Below are positions 15,819 through 24,492 of a stretch of DNA of 64,000 bases, piece after piece. The DNA comes from CAVYXK01 sp963708245. GTDB lineage: Bacteria > Pseudomonadota > Alphaproteobacteria > Acetobacterales > Acetobacteraceae. Position 1 is the first letter of the stretch, and every line of letters starts with the position of its first letter. A program made the translations under genes and the position numbers. Location of the stretch: positions 310,001 to 374,000 of the forward strand of contig OY970201.1 in the NCBI GenBank assembly GCA_963708245.1, given 5' to 3'. The notes below the pieces were generated by a model, which saw only the letters and a list, made by a program, of their open reading frames with translations, ran no database searches and was not told where the DNA came from.

Positions 15819-18659
15819 ATGCCCATGGTTCCCACCCCCGAATCCCTCTACTCATCTAGTGTGCGCTTGGCCCTGCCCGATGCCCCCGCCCTGGCCGCCG
15901 GCCACGGGCATGCGGTGCTGTTCACGCCCGACGGCGAACTGCTGCGCCTGACCGCCGAGGAGGCCGCCTCGCAGCTCCCCTCGCTCGGCCCGCCAATGCT
16001 CGTCCACGGGCCGGCAACGTTCCGCCGCCTCGGCCTCCGCCCCATCCGGTGCCTCGACCTCCTGGAGCTGTTCGCCTTCATCCTGCCCGCGCGCACTGCC
16101 ACGCCCACGCCGCGCGGCCTCTGTCTGGCCTTGGACCTCGACCCGCCGAGCGGCCTGCAAGCCGAAGCCGCCGCCCTGCCTGAACTCACTGCCATGCTGC
16201 TACGTCGCCTCGCCGCCGGCCGCCATCTCGCGCTCAACCGCGACGCCGCCGGCCTTGCCGCCCGGATGGGCCGCGCCGGCTGGGGCTGGGCGCCCTTCGT
16301 CACGTCCGCGCTCGGCGAGCCCGAGGCCGCCCCTTCGAGCGAGGCCCTGAAAGTCTGGAAGCGCCTGCCGGAGTGGGAGGACACCGCTCCCCTCCCGCCC
16401 CCCTCGGCGCACCCGGTGCCGGAAGCCGAAGCCCGCGCCCGCCTCGCTGCCATGCTCGGCTCCGACGCCGAGCAGCGCCCCGGCCAGTCCGACTATGCCG
16501 GGGCGGCTGCCTCGGCGTTCAGCCCGCGCCAGGCGCGTGGCGATCCGCATCTGGTGCTTGCTGAAGCCGGCACTGGGACCGGCAAGACGCTGGGCTACAT
16601 CGCCCCGGCCAGTCTCTGGACCGAGAAGAATCGCGGTGCGGTGTGGATCAGCACCTTCACCCGCCACCTCCAGCGCCAGATCGACGCCGAGCTGGCCCGC
16701 CTTCATCCCGACCCCGTCCAGCGCCGCCGCCGCGTCGTCGTGCGCAAAGGGCGGGAAAACTACCTCTGCCTGCTGAACCTGGAGGACGCGCTGCGTCCGG
16801 CCATGACCGGCCTGATGCCGGTCTCCGTCATTCCGCTCGGCCTGATTGCCCGCTGGGCGCTGGCCACTTCCGACGGGGACATCCAAGGCGGCGACCTGCC
16901 CGGCTGGATCGCCGAGCTGTTCGGCGCCGGCACCGTGCTTGCGCTGGCGGATCGCCGGGGCGAGTGCATCCATGCCGCCTGTGCCCATTGGCGCCGCTGC
17001 TTCGTCGAGCACACGATCCGCCGCGCCCGCGCGGCCGAGCTGGTCGTCGCCAACCATGCCCTGGTCATGACGCAAGCCGCCTGGGGTGGGCTCGACGACG
17101 CCACCGTGCCGACCCGTTACGTGTTCGACGAGGGCCACCATCTGTTCGACGCCGCTGACGCCGCCTTCGCTGCCGTGCTCTCCGGGCAGGAGACCGCCGA
17201 ATTGCGCCGGTGGCTGCTGGGAGCCGAGGGCGGCCGATCGCGCGCACGCGGCCTCGCCTGGCGGATCGGCGAGCTGGTAGCCGGCCGTCCACCGCTGGAA
17301 ACCATGCTGGATGCCGCCTTGCAGGCCGCCCGCGCCCTGCCGGCACCAGGCTGGACGGCGCGGCTGGCGCAGGACGGACCCGAGCTGGCGGGTCTCGAAG
17401 CCAGCCGCCCCAGCCCAGCAGAAGAACTGCTGCGCATGCTGCGCCTTCAGATCCTCGCCCGCACCGCCGGCGCGGAGGAGCCCGCCGGCACGACCCTGGA
17501 ATGCGACCTTTACCCCGTCTTGCCGGAGCTTCCCGCCGTCGCCCAGCGCCTGGGGCGCGCCCTCTCCCGCATTGCCGAGCCGCTTGCCTTATTGCGCGAG
17601 CGCTTGTCCGCCCGCCTCGACGAAGAAGCCGACGATATGGACACCGCCACGCCCAACCGGATCGAGGCCACCTGTCGTTCGCTCACCCGCCGAGCCCTGA
17701 ACCCACTCGTCGCGTGGCAGTCCATGCTACGCAACATCGAGAACCCGCAAACGGAGCCGGGTGTCCGCCCCGACCACGTGCTGTTCCTCCGCCTGGAACG
17801 ACGCGACGCCATGGAACGAGACGTGGGTCTGCACCGCCACTGGCTCGACCCGACCGTCCCCTTCGCCGTGACGCTAGCCGCCCCGGCCGAGGGACTTCTC
17901 GTCACCTCCGCCACGCTGCGCGATTCCGGCGACATCGACCCGGAAAGCGCGTGGGCGGCGGCCGAGACGCGCGTCGGGGCGCCCCATCTCCCCTCCCCGG
18001 CCCTACGGGTCGCGGTCGCCAGTCCGTTCGACTACGCCGCCCAGACCCGCGCCTTCGTCGTCACCGACGTACCGCATGGGGACTTGGCCGCTCTCGCCGC
18101 CGCCTATCGCGCGTTATTCCTAGCGGCTGGCGGAGGCGCCCTCGGCCTGTTCACCGCGATCCGCCGGCTCGTAGCCGTGCATGCCCGCATCGCCCCGGAG
18201 CTGGAGGCAGCCGGCCTGCCGCTCTACGCGCAACACGTCGATGCGATGGATAACGCCACCCTGGTCGATATCTTCCGCACAGAGGAAGAGAGCTGCCTGC
18301 TCGGGACCGACGCCATGCGCGACGGCGTCGATGTTCCCGGCCGCGCGCTGCGGCTGGTGGTGTTCGAGAAAGTCCCCTGGCCGCGCCCCGACATCCTGCA
18401 CCGCGAACGCCGCATCCATCTCTCAGCCGGCGATCCCAAGGCCTATGACGACCGCGTCGCCCGCCTGCGCCTGCGCCAAGCCTTCGGACGGTTGATCCGG
18501 CGCGCCTCCGACCGCGGTGTTTTCGTGCTACTGGACCGGCAGACCCCGGGCCGGCTGCTCTCCGCCTTCCCGGCCGGCGTCGTGGTCCGCCGGGTTGGTC
18601 TGTCACAAGCGGTCATGGAGACGCGCAATTTCCTGAACCAACCGGCTCTGCCCGATTGA
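15819..18659 (+). CDS. DinG/XPD-like superfamily 2 DNA helicase
   Basis: A protein of about 946 residues. Walker A is LAEAGTGTGKTLGY, the DEAH-type box is RYVFDEGHHLFDAAD, and motif VI is LRQAFGRLIRRASDRGVF. Between the Walker motifs, four cysteines (YLCLL and RGECIHAACAHWRRCF) match the iron-sulphur cluster of XPD/DinG helicases. This implies 5'-3' unwinding of damaged, D-loop or R-loop DNA. The N-terminal 200 residues are a separate alpha/beta region without a recognised family. I start at the ATG at 15819; an ATG six bases later is possible, and upstream in-frame codons look non-coding. Such long DinG-like proteins are common in alphaproteobacteria. Confidence 0.88.
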   Translation: MPMVPTPESLYSSSVRLALPDAPALAAGHGHAVLFTPDGELLRLTAEEAASQLPSLGPPMLVHGPATFRRLGLRPIRCLDLLELFAFILPARTATPTPRGLCLALDLDPPSGLQAEAAALPELTAMLLRRLAAGRHLALNRDAAGLAARMGRAGWGWAPFVTSALGEPEAAPSSEALKVWKRLPEWEDTAPLPPPSAHPVPEAEARARLAAMLGSDAEQRPGQSDYAGAAASAFSPRQARGDPHLVLAEAGTGTGKTLGYIAPASLWTEKNRGAVWISTFTRHLQRQIDAELARLHPDPVQRRRRVVVRKGRENYLCLLNLEDALRPAMTGLMPVSVIPLGLIARWALATSDGDIQGGDLPGWIAELFGAGTVLALADRRGECIHAACAHWRRCFVEHTIRRARAAELVVANHALVMTQAAWGGLDDATVPTRYVFDEGHHLFDAADAAFAAVLSGQETAELRRWLLGAEGGRSRARGLAWRIGELVAGRPPLETMLDAALQAARALPAPGWTARLAQDGPELAGLEASRPSPAEELLRMLRLQILARTAGAEEPAGTTLECDLYPVLPELPAVAQRLGRALSRIAEPLALLRERLSARLDEEADDMDTATPNRIEATCRSLTRRALNPLVAWQSMLRNIENPQTEPGVRPDHVLFLRLERRDAMERDVGLHRHWLDPTVPFAVTLAAPAEGLLVTSATLRDSGDIDPESAWAAAETRVGAPHLPSPALRVAVASPFDYAAQTRAFVVTDVPHGDLAALAAAYRALFLAAGGGALGLFTAIRRLVAVHARIAPELEAAGLPLYAQHVDAMDNATLVDIFRTEEESCLLGTDAMRDGVDVPGRALRLVVFEKVPWPRPDILHRERRIHLSAGDPKAYDDRVARLRLRQAFGRLIRRASDRGVFVLLDRQTPGRLLSAFPAGVVVRRVGLSQAVMETRNFLNQPALPD

Positions 18660-18713
18660 ACCGCCCCGGCGGTTCGACCACGCTCCTGACTCTCGACCGA
18701 AGGGAGAACGTTC

Positions 18714-19133
18714 ATGGCTGCGCTATCGGAACTCGATGCGCCCGAGGCGCTGGTGTGCACCATGGTCCTGGTCGCCGCCGCGGACGGCGGCATGACGGAC
18801 CGGGAGATCGGGGTGATGGCCGCGCAGGTGCAGACCCTGCCGGCGTTCCGACATTTCTCCAGCGACCAGCTCGCGCTGGCCACCGATACGGCAGTGAACC
18901 TGCTGCGTGAGGAGGACGGGCTGCGTCATGCCGCAAGCCTGATCCGCGCCGCGCTGAGCCCGAGCTTGCGGGAGACCGCCTATGCGCTGGCCTGTGAGGT
19001 GATCGCCGCCGACGAGGTCGCCGGGCAACAGTCGCTGGAGATGCTGGCTTTCGTGCGGACCGAGCTTCACCTGGACCCGTTGGTGGCGGCGGCAATCGAG
19101 CGGGGCGTGCGAGCGCGTCACCGGTCGGTGTGA
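18714..19133 (+). CDS. TerB-like tellurite-resistance family protein
   Basis: A 139-residue all-helical protein. ALVCTMVLVAAADGGMTDRE and ALACEVIAADEVAGQQSLEM are the two acidic repeats (A..DG..., A..DE...) of the TerB/DjlA N-terminal fold, which bind metal in TerB. The start ATG follows GAAGGGAGAACGTTC. It lies 54 bases after the helicase gene and may be co-transcribed with it. Proteins of this type occur far outside tellurite operons; the actual role is unknown. Confidence 0.8.
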   Translation: MAALSELDAPEALVCTMVLVAAADGGMTDREIGVMAAQVQTLPAFRHFSSDQLALATDTAVNLLREEDGLRHAASLIRAALSPSLRETAYALACEVIAADEVAGQQSLEMLAFVRTELHLDPLVAAAIERGVRARHRSV

Positions 19134-19245
19134 CGACGTACAGCCGGTATGCTGGAGTGAGGTAGCCCTGGAGTTTACCCAGTCGCCTTCGATACATTTA
19201 CAACATTTGGTGCCCTTCCACGCTGCCCGAACGCGCAAAATGCTA

Positions 19246-19340
19246 GTGTTGCGATCCTATCGCTTCGATCCCCGGCCTCCATCTGGTTCGCGGCCGATCC
19301 CGCCATCCCGGTCGGGATCGAAGTGTCAGAGTCAGAACAC
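19246..19340 (+). mobile_element. 95-bp MITE related to IS630, copy 1
   Basis: A non-coding 95-bp element flanked by TA (19244-19245, 19341-19342). The ends GTGTTGCGATCCTATC and, on the minus strand, GTGTTCTGACTCTGAC closely match the terminal repeats of the IS630 copies in this window. The interior contains the dyad CTTCGATCCC ... GGGATCGAAG. A second copy on the other strand at 46086-46180 differs at one base. Confidence 0.9.
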
Positions 19341-19436
19341 TAGATAGTGGATAGAACCACGAAGAAGGTGGCGACGTGGCGCTCGTTGTCGCAACCCGAG
19401 GCGGCCAAGCAGCGATCGGTTCAATTGGGGAATACC

Positions 19437-20318
19437 ATGAGCAATCCTGAGATCGACGCCATCCGCGAGATTCTGCGAGCACGCCCGCGACCAGTCGGGT
19501 TATCGGAACGGCGCGAGCGGCTCGACGCGCTGGGGGCCCGCTACGCCCTGGCATCCGATGTTCGGACCGAACGTGTCGACGCCAATGGTGTGCCTGCTGA
19601 ATGGACGATTGCACCGGGCGCGGATCAGAACCGCGTTATCCTCTTCCTTCACGGGGGCGGGTACATCTCCGGCTCGATCGAAAGCCACCGTCACATGATC
19701 GCCGAGGCCGGCAGACAAGCGCAGGCGCGGACGCTCGCCCTCGGCTATCGTCTGGCGCCGGAGCATCCGTTCCCTGCCGCACTCCAGGACGCACTCGCCG
19801 GGTACCGGTTCCTATTGTCCTCCGGCGTCAACCCCAAGCACATTGCGCTCGCCGGCGAGAGCGCGGGCGGCGGGCTGGCGATCGCGACACTGCTCTCGCT
19901 GCGCGACGCCGGCGAGCCGCTACCCGCGTGCGTGTGGTGCAGCTCGCCGTGGGTGGATCTCGAAATGATCGGATCAACCATGGTGAGCAAGGCTGCGGTC
20001 GATCCACTGATCCAGCTGCAGTACCTAACCGAGCTGGCGACCGCCTATTTGCATGGCGCCGATCCGCGCACGCCGCTCGCCTCCCCGATCCATGCCGATC
20101 TGCACGGCCTGCCGCCTCTGCTGATCCAGGTCGGATCGGCCGAGACGCTGTTGAGCGACTCGATCAGGCTCGCAGCCGTCGCCGGCGAGGCTGATGTCAG
20201 CGTGACGCTACAGGTATGGCCCGAGATGATTCACGCTTGGCATCTCTTCTACCAGCAGCTCTCGATGGGGCGTGAGGCGTTGGCAGCCGTCGGCGCATTC
20301 ATCCGCGGACGGTGCTGA
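19437..20318 (+). CDS. Alpha/beta hydrolase of the HSL (hormone-sensitive lipase) family
   Basis: A 293-residue esterase-like protein. The oxyanion motif is FLHGGGYISGS and the nucleophile elbow is ALAGESAGGGLAIA. The acid residue is likely in the LIQVGSAETLLSDS region, and the histidine is in EMIHAWHLFYQQL. This order and length fit bacterial HSL-type carboxylesterases acting on short acyl esters. The start ATG (MSNPEIDAIR) follows GGGG by seven bases. It stands alone between a MITE and an XRE gene; the natural substrate is unknown. Confidence 0.88.
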   Translation: MSNPEIDAIREILRARPRPVGLSERRERLDALGARYALASDVRTERVDANGVPAEWTIAPGADQNRVILFLHGGGYISGSIESHRHMIAEAGRQAQARTLALGYRLAPEHPFPAALQDALAGYRFLLSSGVNPKHIALAGESAGGGLAIATLLSLRDAGEPLPACVWCSSPWVDLEMIGSTMVSKAAVDPLIQLQYLTELATAYLHGADPRTPLASPIHADLHGLPPLLIQVGSAETLLSDSIRLAAVAGEADVSVTLQVWPEMIHAWHLFYQQLSMGREALAAVGAFIRGRC

Positions 20319-20420
20319 CTCGGCAAGATCGGCCGAGCAGTGGACGGCGTTGACAGCGTCATAACGGCTCGCCCTCAATCGCCCCACGCGGTGACGCTTA
20401 CCGTTGAAAGGAACTCCATC

Positions 20421-20783
20421 ATGCACGTTCAGACGATCACCACGCCGGGCGGCGAAGAGCTGGTGCTCATGAGTTGCGCCGATTACGAGGACCTTGTCGA
20501 TACGCGCGACCATGCCCAGGCAATAGCCGCGCATCGACGTGGCGAGGACGAGGGACTGACCGATGCCGAGATGGACGCCTGGCTTGCTGCTCCGACCCCA
20601 CTCGCCTTCTGGCGCCGGCGTAGCGGTCTGACGCAAGCCGCGCTCGCTGCCGCCGCAGCTATTTCCCAGCCCTACCTGGCGCAGATCGAGACCGGCGCCA
20701 GGACGGGCGATGTGATGGTTTATGCCCGCCTTGCCCGCCGCCTGGGCGTGCATATCGAGGACCTGCTGCCATCAGACGGCTGA
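20421..20783 (+). CDS. XRE-family HTH protein, antitoxin-like
   Basis: A 120-residue protein. The N-terminal part (TPGGEELVLMSCADYEDLVD) resembles the start of Phd-type or HigA-like antitoxins. The C-terminal part is a Cro/C1 HTH: LAFWRRRSGLTQAALAAAAA then ISQPYLAQIETGARTG and LARRLGVHIEDLL. The start ATG has AAGGA ten bases upstream. No toxin gene is adjacent on either side, so it is either an orphan antitoxin or a stand-alone regulator. Confidence 0.8.
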   Translation: MHVQTITTPGGEELVLMSCADYEDLVDTRDHAQAIAAHRRGEDEGLTDAEMDAWLAAPTPLAFWRRRSGLTQAALAAAAAISQPYLAQIETGARTGDVMVYARLARRLGVHIEDLLPSDG

Positions 20784-21137
20784 GCCCGCGACCGCTCACC
20801 CGTCTGGATCGACCGGTGGGTTCGCTCCCCTCACACCGCGCACTCGCTTGCTTCACGCTCTCTCACCCAGCAATCCGGCGGAACGTGCTGAACGCGCAGG
20901 GGTGGCAGGCCGCCGACAAACATTCCGACTAATCCTTTGGGCGACCCGCCGTGGCCTTCATCGCTCAACTTCCGATCGTGCAAATTTGGAGATGTCCTCA
21001 AGAAGCTTTCGGAGCTCGCTGGGTATTCGTCAGCTCTCACAGCATCTATAATTGCCGTCGAAGTCGCAGGAGATGCCGGTGAGAGCCAATCTCCTGGCCG
21101 ACTGGTATAAGTCCCGACCACTTCGCGGAGGTACCAG
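20784..21137. other. Intergenic region; possible promoter of the small secreted protein
   Basis: These 354 bases hold no convincing gene. TATAAT occurs at about 21047-21052, some 85 bases before the downstream start, without a strong -35 match. GCGGAGGT close to the next ATG is a good ribosome-binding site. Confidence 0.4.
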
Positions 21138-21491
21138 ATGCGTCTTCTGCTTGCTGCGGCAACTTGGGCGGTCCTGGCGGCCGGGCCCACCGCCCTCGCC
21201 CAGAACGCCCCGGCGCGGGTCGATGATCCAAAGGTGAAGGGCCAGCCCATCGACCACTGCGCCGACATTAACGGCGCGACCGACTGCTCGGCCCGCGGTG
21301 AGGCGAAGGCCGCGCTGAAAGCCTGCAATGAGAACGGCTTCACCGATCAGGCAGGCTCGCACTGGCGCACCGCGTCCGGGACTGCGATGCACTACATCAC
21401 CGAATACGACATGCACGCCGGCGAGGTCGGCGGACGCTGGGCCGAGCAACCGACCAGCGGTACGTTCGACTGGATCGCCTGCAAAAAATAG
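21138..21491 (+). CDS. Small secreted protein of unknown function
   Basis: A 117-residue protein with a clear signal peptide (LLLAAATWAVLAAGPTALAQ, cleaved before NAPARV). The mature part has four cysteines (DHCADIN, TDCSARG, KACNEN, IACKK), which could make two disulphides in the periplasm, and a C-terminal half with HYITEYDMHAGEVGGRW. I do not recognise the family. The GGAGGTACCAG upstream of the ATG and the continuous signal peptide support it being real. Confidence 0.65.
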   Translation: MRLLLAAATWAVLAAGPTALAQNAPARVDDPKVKGQPIDHCADINGATDCSARGEAKAALKACNENGFTDQAGSHWRTASGTAMHYITEYDMHAGEVGGRWAEQPTSGTFDWIACKK

Positions 21492-21820
21492 TCGGGCCGA
21501 AAGCTCGTCGGCTCCTGGGGTGGTCCTGGATTGTTGCGTTATGAAACGATCGCGAGGAAATCGCCGCCGTTGGCGTCACGATTGATCTTGCCTCCTGGAA
21601 CGCAGCGCACGGCTACTGGGTTCGTCCGGTGTTCGGTCCATAAGTGCCGGCCAGGGGTTACCTGACGTGCCACGGCTGGCTGGCCGGCAAAGCCACGTCG
21701 GTGGCAGCAGCGTTTTCGCACCTTAATTCTGGCATTGCTCGCGACACGCGCGATCTTCCGCCGCCGCGGCCGCCAAACTGTCGAAATTGGGTTTCAGAGA
21801 GTAGGTATAACGCTCCTGCG
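21492..21820. other. Intergenic region upstream of ruvC
   Basis: No supported gene in 329 bases. TATAAC lies about 20 bases before the ruvC start, probably too close to be its promoter. The usual alphaproteobacterial upstream neighbour yebC is not here. Confidence 0.4.
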
Positions 21821-22351
21821 ATGCCCGCTCCGCCCCCAATTCGCGCCACCCGTCTGCTCGGCCTGGACCCCGGCCTGCGCTTCACCGGCTGGGGCGTCAT
21901 CGAGGCCGAAGGCAACCGCCTGCGCCACCTCGCCGACGGAGTGATCGCCACCGACCATACGCAGGACGTGCCCGCAAGGCTGCGCGCCCTGCACGATGCA
22001 CTGGCCGCGCTGATCGCTACCCAACGCCCGGACGAGGCCGCCATCGAGGAGACCTATGTCAACCGCAACGGCGCCGCCACGCTGAAGCTCGGCTATGCCC
22101 GAGGCGTCGCCCTGCTGTCCGGCGCGCTCGCCGGCATCCCGGTCGCCGAATATGGCGCCATGGCAGTGAAGCTCGCGGTGGTCGGCACCGGCGCGGCGGC
22201 CAAGGAACAGGTGCAGATGATGGTGCGCCGGCTGCTGCCCGGCGCCGCCATCCGCCGGGGCGACGCCGCCGACGCACTGGCAGTCGCCATCTGCCACGCG
22301 CATCACCGCGCCACCCGCCTCGCGTGGAACCGCAAGGTCGGCGTCGGGTGA
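21821..22351 (+). CDS. ruvC: Holliday junction resolvase RuvC
   Basis: A 176-residue endonuclease that cuts Holliday junctions symmetrically as part of RuvABC. The acidic active site is visible: Asp in LLGLDPGLRFTGWGV, Glu in AAIEETYVNRNGAATLKLG, and the paired Asp in RRGDAADALAVAICHAHH. The start at 21821 gives the expected length; the longer upstream frame has no family similarity. Its TGA overlaps the GTG start of ruvA (GTGA), so ruvC-ruvA-ruvB are translationally coupled. Confidence 0.94.
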   Translation: MPAPPPIRATRLLGLDPGLRFTGWGVIEAEGNRLRHLADGVIATDHTQDVPARLRALHDALAALIATQRPDEAAIEETYVNRNGAATLKLGYARGVALLSGALAGIPVAEYGAMAVKLAVVGTGAAAKEQVQMMVRRLLPGAAIRRGDAADALAVAICHAHHRATRLAWNRKVGVG

Positions 22352-22974
22352 TCGCCCGCCTCACTGGACGCGTCGCACAGCGCGACGAGGCAAGCTGCAT
22401 CATCGACGTAAACGGCGTCGGCTACCTCGTGCAGGCCTCGACGCGGACGCTGGCCGCCCTGCCCTCGCCACCGGAACCCGCGGTGCTGTTGATCGAAACG
22501 CTGGTGCGCGAGGACGCCATCCTGCTCTACGGCTTCGCCGATTCAGCCGAACGCGACTGGTTCCGCCTGCTGACCACGGTGCAGGGAGTCGGCGCCAAGG
22601 TCGCTCTGTCCGTGCTGTCAGCACTGTCGCCGCGCGATCTCGTCACCGCCATCGCCGCCGGCGACCGCGCCAGCCTGACGCGAGCGTCTGGGGTTGGCGC
22701 CCGGCTCGCGGTGCGGCTGCTGACGGAGCTGCGCGAAAAGGCCGGTGCCATGCCCTCGGCGCCCGGCGTGGCCACGACCGCGCTGGCGCGCCTGCCGAGC
22801 GTGGCCGAGGACGCCGTCTCCGCCCTGGTCAATCTCGGCTACCGCCGCCCGGAGGCACTGCCGGTCGTCGCCCGCGCAGTGGACCGGCTCGGCGAGGCGG
22901 CTGGGCTGGACGCGGTGATCCGTGACAGCCTGAAGGAACTCGCGCAACGCACGAGCCAGGCGAATGCGCCATGA
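22348..22974 (+). CDS. ruvA: Holliday junction branch-migration protein RuvA
   Basis: A 208-residue junction-binding subunit. The N-terminal OB fold begins MIARLTGRVAQRDEAS (GTG start), followed by DVNGVGYLVQAST. The helix-hairpin-helix region is LLTTVQGVGAKVALSVLSAL and LTRASGVGARLAVRLLTEL. The C-terminal RuvB-binding domain includes DAVSALVNLGYRRPEA. I chose the GTG inside the ruvC stop because it gives the canonical N-terminus. It overlaps ruvB by four bases (ATGA). Confidence 0.94.
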   Translation: MIARLTGRVAQRDEASCIIDVNGVGYLVQASTRTLAALPSPPEPAVLLIETLVREDAILLYGFADSAERDWFRLLTTVQGVGAKVALSVLSALSPRDLVTAIAAGDRASLTRASGVGARLAVRLLTELREKAGAMPSAPGVATTALARLPSVAEDAVSALVNLGYRRPEALPVVARAVDRLGEAAGLDAVIRDSLKELAQRTSQANAP

Positions 22975-24029
22975 GTGACAGCGAGGGCCGCACCGTCTCC
23001 TCCGCCCGTCGCGAGGAGGACGCCGCCGAAGCCTCGCTGCGGCCACAGTCGCTGGCCGAGTTCATCGGCCAGACCGCCACACGGGAGAACCTCGCCGTCT
23101 TCATCCGCGCGGCACGCGCCCGCGCCGAGCGGAACCCCAACGAAGCGCTGGACCACGTGTTGCTGCACGGTCCGCCCGGCCTCGGCAAGACCACGCTCGC
23201 CCAGATTGTCGCCCGCGAGCTCGGCGTCGGATTCCGCGCCACCTCCGGCCCGGTGATCCAGCGCGCCGGGGACCTCGCCGCAATCCTGACAAACCTCCAA
23301 CCGAGGGATGTCCTGTTCATCGATGAGATCCACCGGCTGCAGCCGGCCATCGAGGAAGTGCTCTACCCCGCCATGGAGGATTTCCAGCTCGACCTGATCA
23401 TCGGCGAGGGGCCGTCAGCGCGCTCGGTGCGCATCGACCTAGCACCGTTCACCCTGATCGGCGCCACCACACGCGCCGGCCTGCTGGCGACGCCACTGCG
23501 CGACCGGTTCGGCATCCCGCTGCGGCTCGTGTTCTATACCCCGGCCGAGCTCGAAATAATCGTCCGGCGCGGCGCCGAGAAGCTCGGCGTCGATCTGACC
23601 CAAAACGGCGCCGCCGAGATCGCCCGCCGCTCCCGCGGTACCCCGCGGATTGCCGGACGTCTGCTGCGCCGGGTGCGCGACTTCGCGGCGGTCGGCGGCT
23701 CGGCGACGGTGGACCGCCAGGTGGCAGACGCCGCCCTGACCCGGCTCGAAGTCGACGCCCTCGGCCTTGACGCCATGGATCGGCGCTACCTGCTGCGCAT
23801 CGCGGAACACCATGCCGGCGGTCCCGTCGGCGTCGAAACGCTGGCCGCCGCCCTGGCCGAGGCCCGCGACACGCTGGAGGACGTGATCGAGCCGTTCCTG
23901 ATCCAGGAGGGGCTCGTGCTGCGCACCAGCCGCGGCCGCATGCTGGGAGAACCCGGCTGGCGCCATCTCAACCTCCCGGCGCCCGCGCGTGTCCCCGACC
24001 AGTTCGATCTGCTGCGGGACGATGGATGA
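22971..24029 (+). CDS. ruvB: Holliday junction DNA helicase RuvB
   Basis: A 352-residue AAA+ motor that drives branch migration on RuvA. Seen: LAEFIGQ near the N-terminus, Walker A LLHGPPGLGKTTLAQ, Walker B VLFIDEIHRLQPAIEE, sensor 1 LIGATTRAGLL, arginine finger PLRDRFGIPLRL, and the C-terminal winged helix QEGLVLRTSRGRMLG. Full length and intact. Its stop overlaps the ybgC start (ATGA). Confidence 0.96.
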   Translation: MSDSEGRTVSSARREEDAAEASLRPQSLAEFIGQTATRENLAVFIRAARARAERNPNEALDHVLLHGPPGLGKTTLAQIVARELGVGFRATSGPVIQRAGDLAAILTNLQPRDVLFIDEIHRLQPAIEEVLYPAMEDFQLDLIIGEGPSARSVRIDLAPFTLIGATTRAGLLATPLRDRFGIPLRLVFYTPAELEIIVRRGAEKLGVDLTQNGAAEIARRSRGTPRIAGRLLRRVRDFAAVGGSATVDRQVADAALTRLEVDALGLDAMDRRYLLRIAEHHAGGPVGVETLAAALAEARDTLEDVIEPFLIQEGLVLRTSRGRMLGEPGWRHLNLPAPARVPDQFDLLRDDG

Positions 24030-24481
24030 GCGGCAATCCCGTCGCCACCGTAGCGGAAGGCAGGCATCACTACCGCTTACGTGTGTACTACGAGGATACG
24101 GACGCGGCGGGCATCGTGTACCACGCGAACTATCTTCGCTTCGCCGAGCGGGCGCGCACCGAAGCCCTGCGGGATCTCGGGATCGCCCATGCTGAACTGC
24201 TGCGCGAGTACAATCTGATGTTCGTGGTGCGGCGCATCAAAGTGGACTATCTCCGCCCCGCCCGACTCGACGAGTCGCTCGAGGTGGTGACCGAGCCGGT
24301 GTCGATGCGCGCAGCCGCCCTGGTGCTGCGGCAGGACGTGCAGGGTCCCGCTGGCTCGTGCGCCGTGTTGGAAGTCGAACTGGCGTGCGTGCCGCCGGGT
24401 GGCCACTGGCCGGCGCGTATCCCGTCGCGCTGGCGGACGGTGTTGAGTGACATGCAGGCGGCCCGGCCGGCCGGCCAATAG
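24026..24481 (+). CDS. ybgC: Tol-Pal-associated acyl-CoA thioesterase YbgC
   Basis: A 151-residue hot-dog-fold thioesterase. The 4-hydroxybenzoyl-CoA thioesterase signature is VYYEDTDAAGIVYHANYLRF with the catalytic aspartate, followed by FAERARTEALRDLGI. It is translationally coupled to ruvB and lies 11 bases before tolQ, the conserved start of the tol-pal operon. It probably acts on acyl chains in phospholipid metabolism at the membrane. Confidence 0.92.
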   Translation: MSGNPVATVAEGRHHYRLRVYYEDTDAAGIVYHANYLRFAERARTEALRDLGIAHAELLREYNLMFVVRRIKVDYLRPARLDESLEVVTEPVSMRAAALVLRQDVQGPAGSCAVLEVELACVPPGGHWPARIPSRWRTVLSDMQAARPAGQ

Positions 24482-24492
24482 GAGTAGATGCG

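Noticed and set aside
17210..18253. 347-codon plus-strand frame
   Set aside because: It lies in a second frame inside the helicase gene, Arg/Pro-rich without motifs.
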